From the NCBI GenBank assembly GCA_028292835.1, contig JAQGLP010000101.1:1-8715 (forward strand): a DNA stretch of 8,715 nucleotides, in the 5' to 3' direction. Under the pieces are notes generated by a model. It was given only the letters and a program-made list of their open reading frames with translations. It was not told the origin of the DNA and did no database searches. The DNA is from Variovorax sp. GTDB lineage: Bacteria; Pseudomonadota; Gammaproteobacteria; Burkholderiales; Burkholderiaceae_C. Positions 6,191 to 8,715 of the stretch are shown here, piece by piece (position 1 is the first letter of the stretch; every line of letters starts with the position of its first letter). The position numbers were made by a program, and so were the translations under genes.

Positions 6191-6376
6191 GGGAATGCGC
6201 GGCGTCGTCGACGTGGTCCGAAGCGGCGACGAAGATGGCTCGGCCGCCGCAGCCACATCCGCGACGGTTATGGTGACCAGATCGCCGAACAAGACGCTGC
6301 GACACGAGGTGCAGCGACTGGGATCCGGGAGTTCGAAAGAAGACGAGATCATAGGGATTCTTGGATTTGCTGGCAT

Positions 6377-6873
6377 TCAATGGCGGGCGAAACTCGCGGC
6401 GCGCTCGATGTTGCCGCTCACGTACCGGGCGACCTTTGGGGTACGCGCAGAGGGGGCGGCTACGCTCAGGCGACCAAGTCGCCGGAATTTCCGAGTTGAC
6501 GCTGCTGGCGCCTGCGCCGCGTGCGTTGGCGATCACCGAATCGGGAGGAATGCCCCGCTCGACCCATCCCACCAGCGGGCTCGTCGAAATGGTCGGTCGC
6601 GGGACCTCCAACGCAGTGTTTCATGCCGGGCACCGGAAAGTACCGAACGATCGAGGCCGCGTCGCCATCGTTGGCGGCATTCAGGCGCGCGTACCACGTG
6701 GCCGTGCCGTTGAAGGAGAAAACCGGATCACTGGTCCCCTGGTAGACGATTATCCGGGCGCCGCGCTGGCGCAGTGCCAACAGCCGATCGGCATCGGGAG
6801 GCATCATGAAGGCTATCGCCGATGGGCTGTACGGTCCCGCTGTCGCAGTGATCTACAAGGCATCGCGGACCAT
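6377..6873 (-). pseudogene. Tannase/feruloyl-esterase-family enzyme, decayed C-terminal fragment
   Basis: The intact family (alpha/beta hydrolases of about 500-600 residues, usually secreted) cleaves gallate or hydroxycinnamate esters. The surviving C-terminus reads TATAGPYSPSAIAFMMPPD, RGARIIVYQGTSDPVFSFN (the acid-residue loop, D in SDPVFS) and YFPVPGMKHCVGGPATDHF (catalytic His in GMKHC). After a frame change near 6581-6588 it continues SPLVGWVERGIPPDSVI and SRPLCAYPK. A second change near 6433-6440 gives VARYVSGNIERAASFARH and the stop at 6377-6379. An in-frame TAG at 6853-6855 interrupts the upstream part. Nothing upstream of about 6873 is recognisable, so the N-terminal two thirds and the catalytic serine are gone. 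The gene precedes the DUF3237 remnant on the same strand; their association is inference. Confidence 0.78.
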
Positions 6874-7057
6874 GGCGACCGAGCGCAAAGGGCAGGTCCT
6901 GCGCCCTGTCGGACATCGGTGGTGTGGCAGAAAAGATCCGCCCGGCTTAGGTCGCCCTGGTGGCGGGCGGTTCGACCCGATTCAGCACCACTCCTCCCCA
7001 CCACAGTTCGTATAGAAGCATGCCTGATGCACGGCGTTGGGAACGTGCCCTGACGGT

Positions 7058-8047
7058 CTATTCCGGCGTGATCTTCGCCTGCCGCACGTAGGCACCCCAA
7101 CGATCATGGTCACGCTTCACGACCTTGGCAAATTGCGCCGGCGTCTCGTCGACCGGATCGAAGGCCATCATGACCAGAGCGTCCTGAAAGGCTTTTGTCC
7201 GTATCGCTGTTCTGACACCCGCATAGAGCGGCTGCAGCACCGCATCGCTCATCTTTGCCGGTCCGAAGAGCCCGTTCCAGCCCCGGATCTCGAAGCCCGG
7301 CAGGCCGAGTTCGAGCAGCGTGGGCGTGTCGGGCATCAGGCTGCGTCGCTTCTCGCCGGCGCTGCCGAGAATCCGCAAGCGGCCGTCCTTGGCATATTGC
7401 GCCGCTGTGGAAGGCGAGTCGAACATCAGCTGCACCCGGCCGGCCAGCAGATCCTTGAGCGCGTCGGCGCTGCCCTTGTAGGGGATATGGACCAGGTCGA
7501 TGCCCGTCGCCTGTCGCAGTACTTCGCCGTAGATGTGCGACACGGTGCCGGTGCCGAACGACGCATACGAGAGCGTCCCCGGATGGGCCTTGCCGTACGC
7601 CACGAGTTCACTCACGGTCTTGACCGGCAGCGACGACGTCATCACCAACACGACGCCGCCCGCAGTGGTCTGCGCGATGGGCGTGAAGTCCTTCAACGCG
7701 TCGTACTGAACGGACTTCAGGGTGTGCGGATTCTGGGTGATCACACCGTCGGAGATGTACATCAGCGTATGGCCGTCGGGCTCCGCGCGCGCGACCTCCA
7801 TGGCGCCGATACCACCGCTGGCGCCGGGCTTGTTCTCGACGATGACCGAGGTGCCGAGCGACTTCGACATCTCCTGTGCCAGCACGCGCGCCTGCGTGTC
7901 GGTCGGGCCGCCCGGCGCGAAGCCGACGATGATACGGATCACCTTGCCGGGCTTCGGAAAGACCGGCGTCTGCGCCCAGGTGCTCGCGGCACCCGAGACC
8001 GACAGGGCGGCAGCCCCGATCGTGCCCAGCAGCGCGCGGCGTTTCAT
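7058..8047 (-). CDS. Bug/TctC-family periplasmic substrate-binding protein (second copy)
   Basis: A 329-residue extracytoplasmic receptor. The export signal covers about residues 1-25 (MKRRALLGTIGAAAL..., ending STWA before QTPVF). The twin arginine with RRALLG is a loose Tat-like motif, so Sec and Tat export are both possible. Family loops follow: VGFAPGGPTD (41-50), VENKPGASGGIGA (70-82) and HIPYKGSADALKDLLAG (187-203). The sequence is clearly different from the Bug protein at 2549-3511, so this is not a recent duplicate. The ATG at 8047 overlaps the TGA of the upstream ABC ATPase gene (ATGA), and GAAGGTGG lies just before it, which indicates translational coupling. The ligand is probably a carboxylate but cannot be named. 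Association with an ABC ATPase rather than TctA/TctB is unusual for this family. Confidence 0.93.
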   Translation of the reverse strand: MKRRALLGTIGAAALSVSGAASTWAQTPVFPKPGKVIRIIVGFAPGGPTDTQARVLAQEMSKSLGTSVIVENKPGASGGIGAMEVARAEPDGHTLMYISDGVITQNPHTLKSVQYDALKDFTPIAQTTAGGVVLVMTSSLPVKTVSELVAYGKAHPGTLSYASFGTGTVSHIYGEVLRQATGIDLVHIPYKGSADALKDLLAGRVQLMFDSPSTAAQYAKDGRLRILGSAGEKRRSLMPDTPTLLELGLPGFEIRGWNGLFGPAKMSDAVLQPLYAGVRTAIRTKAFQDALVMMAFDPVDETPAQFAKVVKRDHDRWGAYVRQAKITPE

Positions 8048-8715
8048 GCGGCCACCTTCTTCGCCTTCGCGGCCTGGATGCCCTGATAGACACGCGTTCG
8101 CAGTTCCGCGAAACCGGGTTCGACCCGCGTCAGCGCCTGCGTGCGCGGCCCGGGAATGTCGATTGGCACGTCATCCAGCACCCGTGTGGGAGAAGACGAC
8201 AGCACGAGCACCCGTTGGCCCAGGTACACGGCCTCGTCGATGTCGTGTGTGACGAAGATCACCGTCAAGGCGAGCTCGCTCCAGAGGCGCAGCATCAGGT
8301 CTTCGAGGTCGGCCCGCGTCTGCGCATCGACCGCGGCGAAAGGCTCGTCGAGTACCATCACCTTGGGCTGGTAGGCGACGGCGCGCGCGATCGCGACCCG
8401 CTGCTGCATGCCGCCCGACAGTTGCCAGGGATAGGAGTCGCCGACGCCCGCGAGCGCCACGGCTTCGAGCGCCGCATCGACCATGCGCCGGCGCTGATCC
8501 TTGGGCACCTTGCGCTCGCGCAAGGGCAGCTCGACGTTCTCGCGCACGGTCTTCCACGGGAACAGGCTGCGGCCGTATTCCTGGAACACGATGGCCATCT
8601 CCTCGGGGGGTGAGGTCACGTCATGCCCGTTCACGCGGATGGTGCCGCGCGTCGGTGCGAGCAGGCCCGACAGGCACTTGAGCAAGGTGGTCTTGCCGGC
8701 GCCCGAAGGGCCGAC
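8044..8715 (-). CDS. ABC transporter ATP-binding protein, SsuB/TauB/NrtD type (5' end outside window)
   Basis: A cytoplasmic ATPase subunit that powers an import ABC transporter. The visible 223 residues start inside the Walker A loop (GPSGAGKTT, fragment residues 2-10) and continue to the stop, so roughly the first 40 residues are missing. The other motifs are complete: Q-loop (VFQEYGRSLFPWKT, Q45), signature LSGGMQQR (99-106), Walker B VMVLDEP (119-125), D-loop AAVD and the switch histidine H157 (VTHDIDEA). The short Q-loop segment with LFPW and the lack of a C-terminal regulatory domain fit the nitrate/sulfonate/taurine importer group. The gene overlaps the following Bug-type receptor by ATGA. 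A permease is expected just beyond the right edge of the window. The substrate is unknown. Confidence 0.93.
   Translation of the reverse strand, partial: VGPSGAGKTTLLKCLSGLLAPTRGTIRVNGHDVTSPPEEMAIVFQEYGRSLFPWKTVRENVELPLRERKVPKDQRRRMVDAALEAVALAGVGDSYPWQLSGGMQQRVAIARAVAYQPKVMVLDEPFAAVDAQTRADLEDLMLRLWSELALTVIFVTHDIDEAVYLGQRVLVLSSSPTRVLDDVPIDIPGPRTQALTRVEPGFAELRTRVYQGIQAAKAKKVAA

Noticed and set aside
6191..6376. Open minus-strand stretch of 62 codons ahead of the DUF3237 start
   Set aside because: The Ser/Thr/Ala-rich translation has no family features. It is probably non-coding or too decayed to name.
6874..7057. Possible further N-terminal part of the tannase-family relic
   Set aside because: Several frames were read and none gave a convincing family motif, so it was left outside the pseudogene.
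7037..8086. Long plus-strand open frame antisense to the second bug gene
   Set aside because: Shadow of the minus-strand Bug gene. There is no recognisable domain, and it runs across the ATGA junction of two real genes.
1..8715. CRISPR array, tRNA or rRNA genes, defence or toxin-antitoxin systems
   Set aside because: No regularly spaced repeats, no tRNA-like cloverleaf and no relevant protein motifs were seen on either strand.

Overview
The window is GC-rich, densely coded DNA that looks like a member of the Burkholderiales (betaproteobacteria). The pointers are two Bug/TctC-type periplasmic binding proteins, a GntR/FCD regulator beside a glucarate dehydratase, a gluconate-type LacI repressor and an IS3-type insertion sequence remnant. 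The genus cannot be fixed from the sequence alone.

Layout. Positions 181-978 (+) encode a GntR-family FCD regulator. It converges on a minus-strand sugar-acid operon that reads right to left: a broken 5-dehydro-4-deoxyglucarate dehydratase gene (kdgD-like, 3535-3931), a Bug periplasmic receptor (2549-3511) and D-glucarate dehydratase (gudD, 1162-2496). A sigma70-like promoter (3983-4010) precedes it. Palindromic GGTAGCGCTACC sites lie in and just downstream of this promoter, with a weaker third copy further upstream. Next comes a gluconate-type LacI repressor gene (4123-5157, -), with a fourth, imperfect copy of the site just upstream of its start.

Positions 5267-6873 are a graveyard. They hold an IS3-family element with most of orfB deleted, a DUF3237 gene with three single-base frameshifts that stops at the IS edge, and the frameshifted C-terminus of a tannase/feruloyl-esterase-family enzyme. 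All are on the minus strand.

The right end (7058-8715, -) is an apparently intact transport operon: an ABC-transporter ATPase of the SsuB/TauB/NrtD kind, cut by the window edge, overlapping by ATGA with a second Bug-type binding protein.

How it works together. The Bug receptor probably captures an aldarate such as glucarate or galactarate, and GudD dehydrates it to 5-dehydro-4-deoxyglucarate. The next enzyme is destroyed here by a frameshift plus a large deletion. The pathway must therefore be completed by a gene elsewhere, or this cluster is decaying. The LacI protein very likely represses this operon and its own gene. The FCD regulator may add a second layer of control. I see no clearly new biological system. 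The most notable points are the operator/promoter layout, the broken middle enzyme, and the coupling of an ABC ATPase to a Bug-type receptor. Non-genic stretches (1-180, 979-1161, 5158-5266, 6191-6376, 6874-7057) are all shorter than 300 bases and show no recognisable gene.
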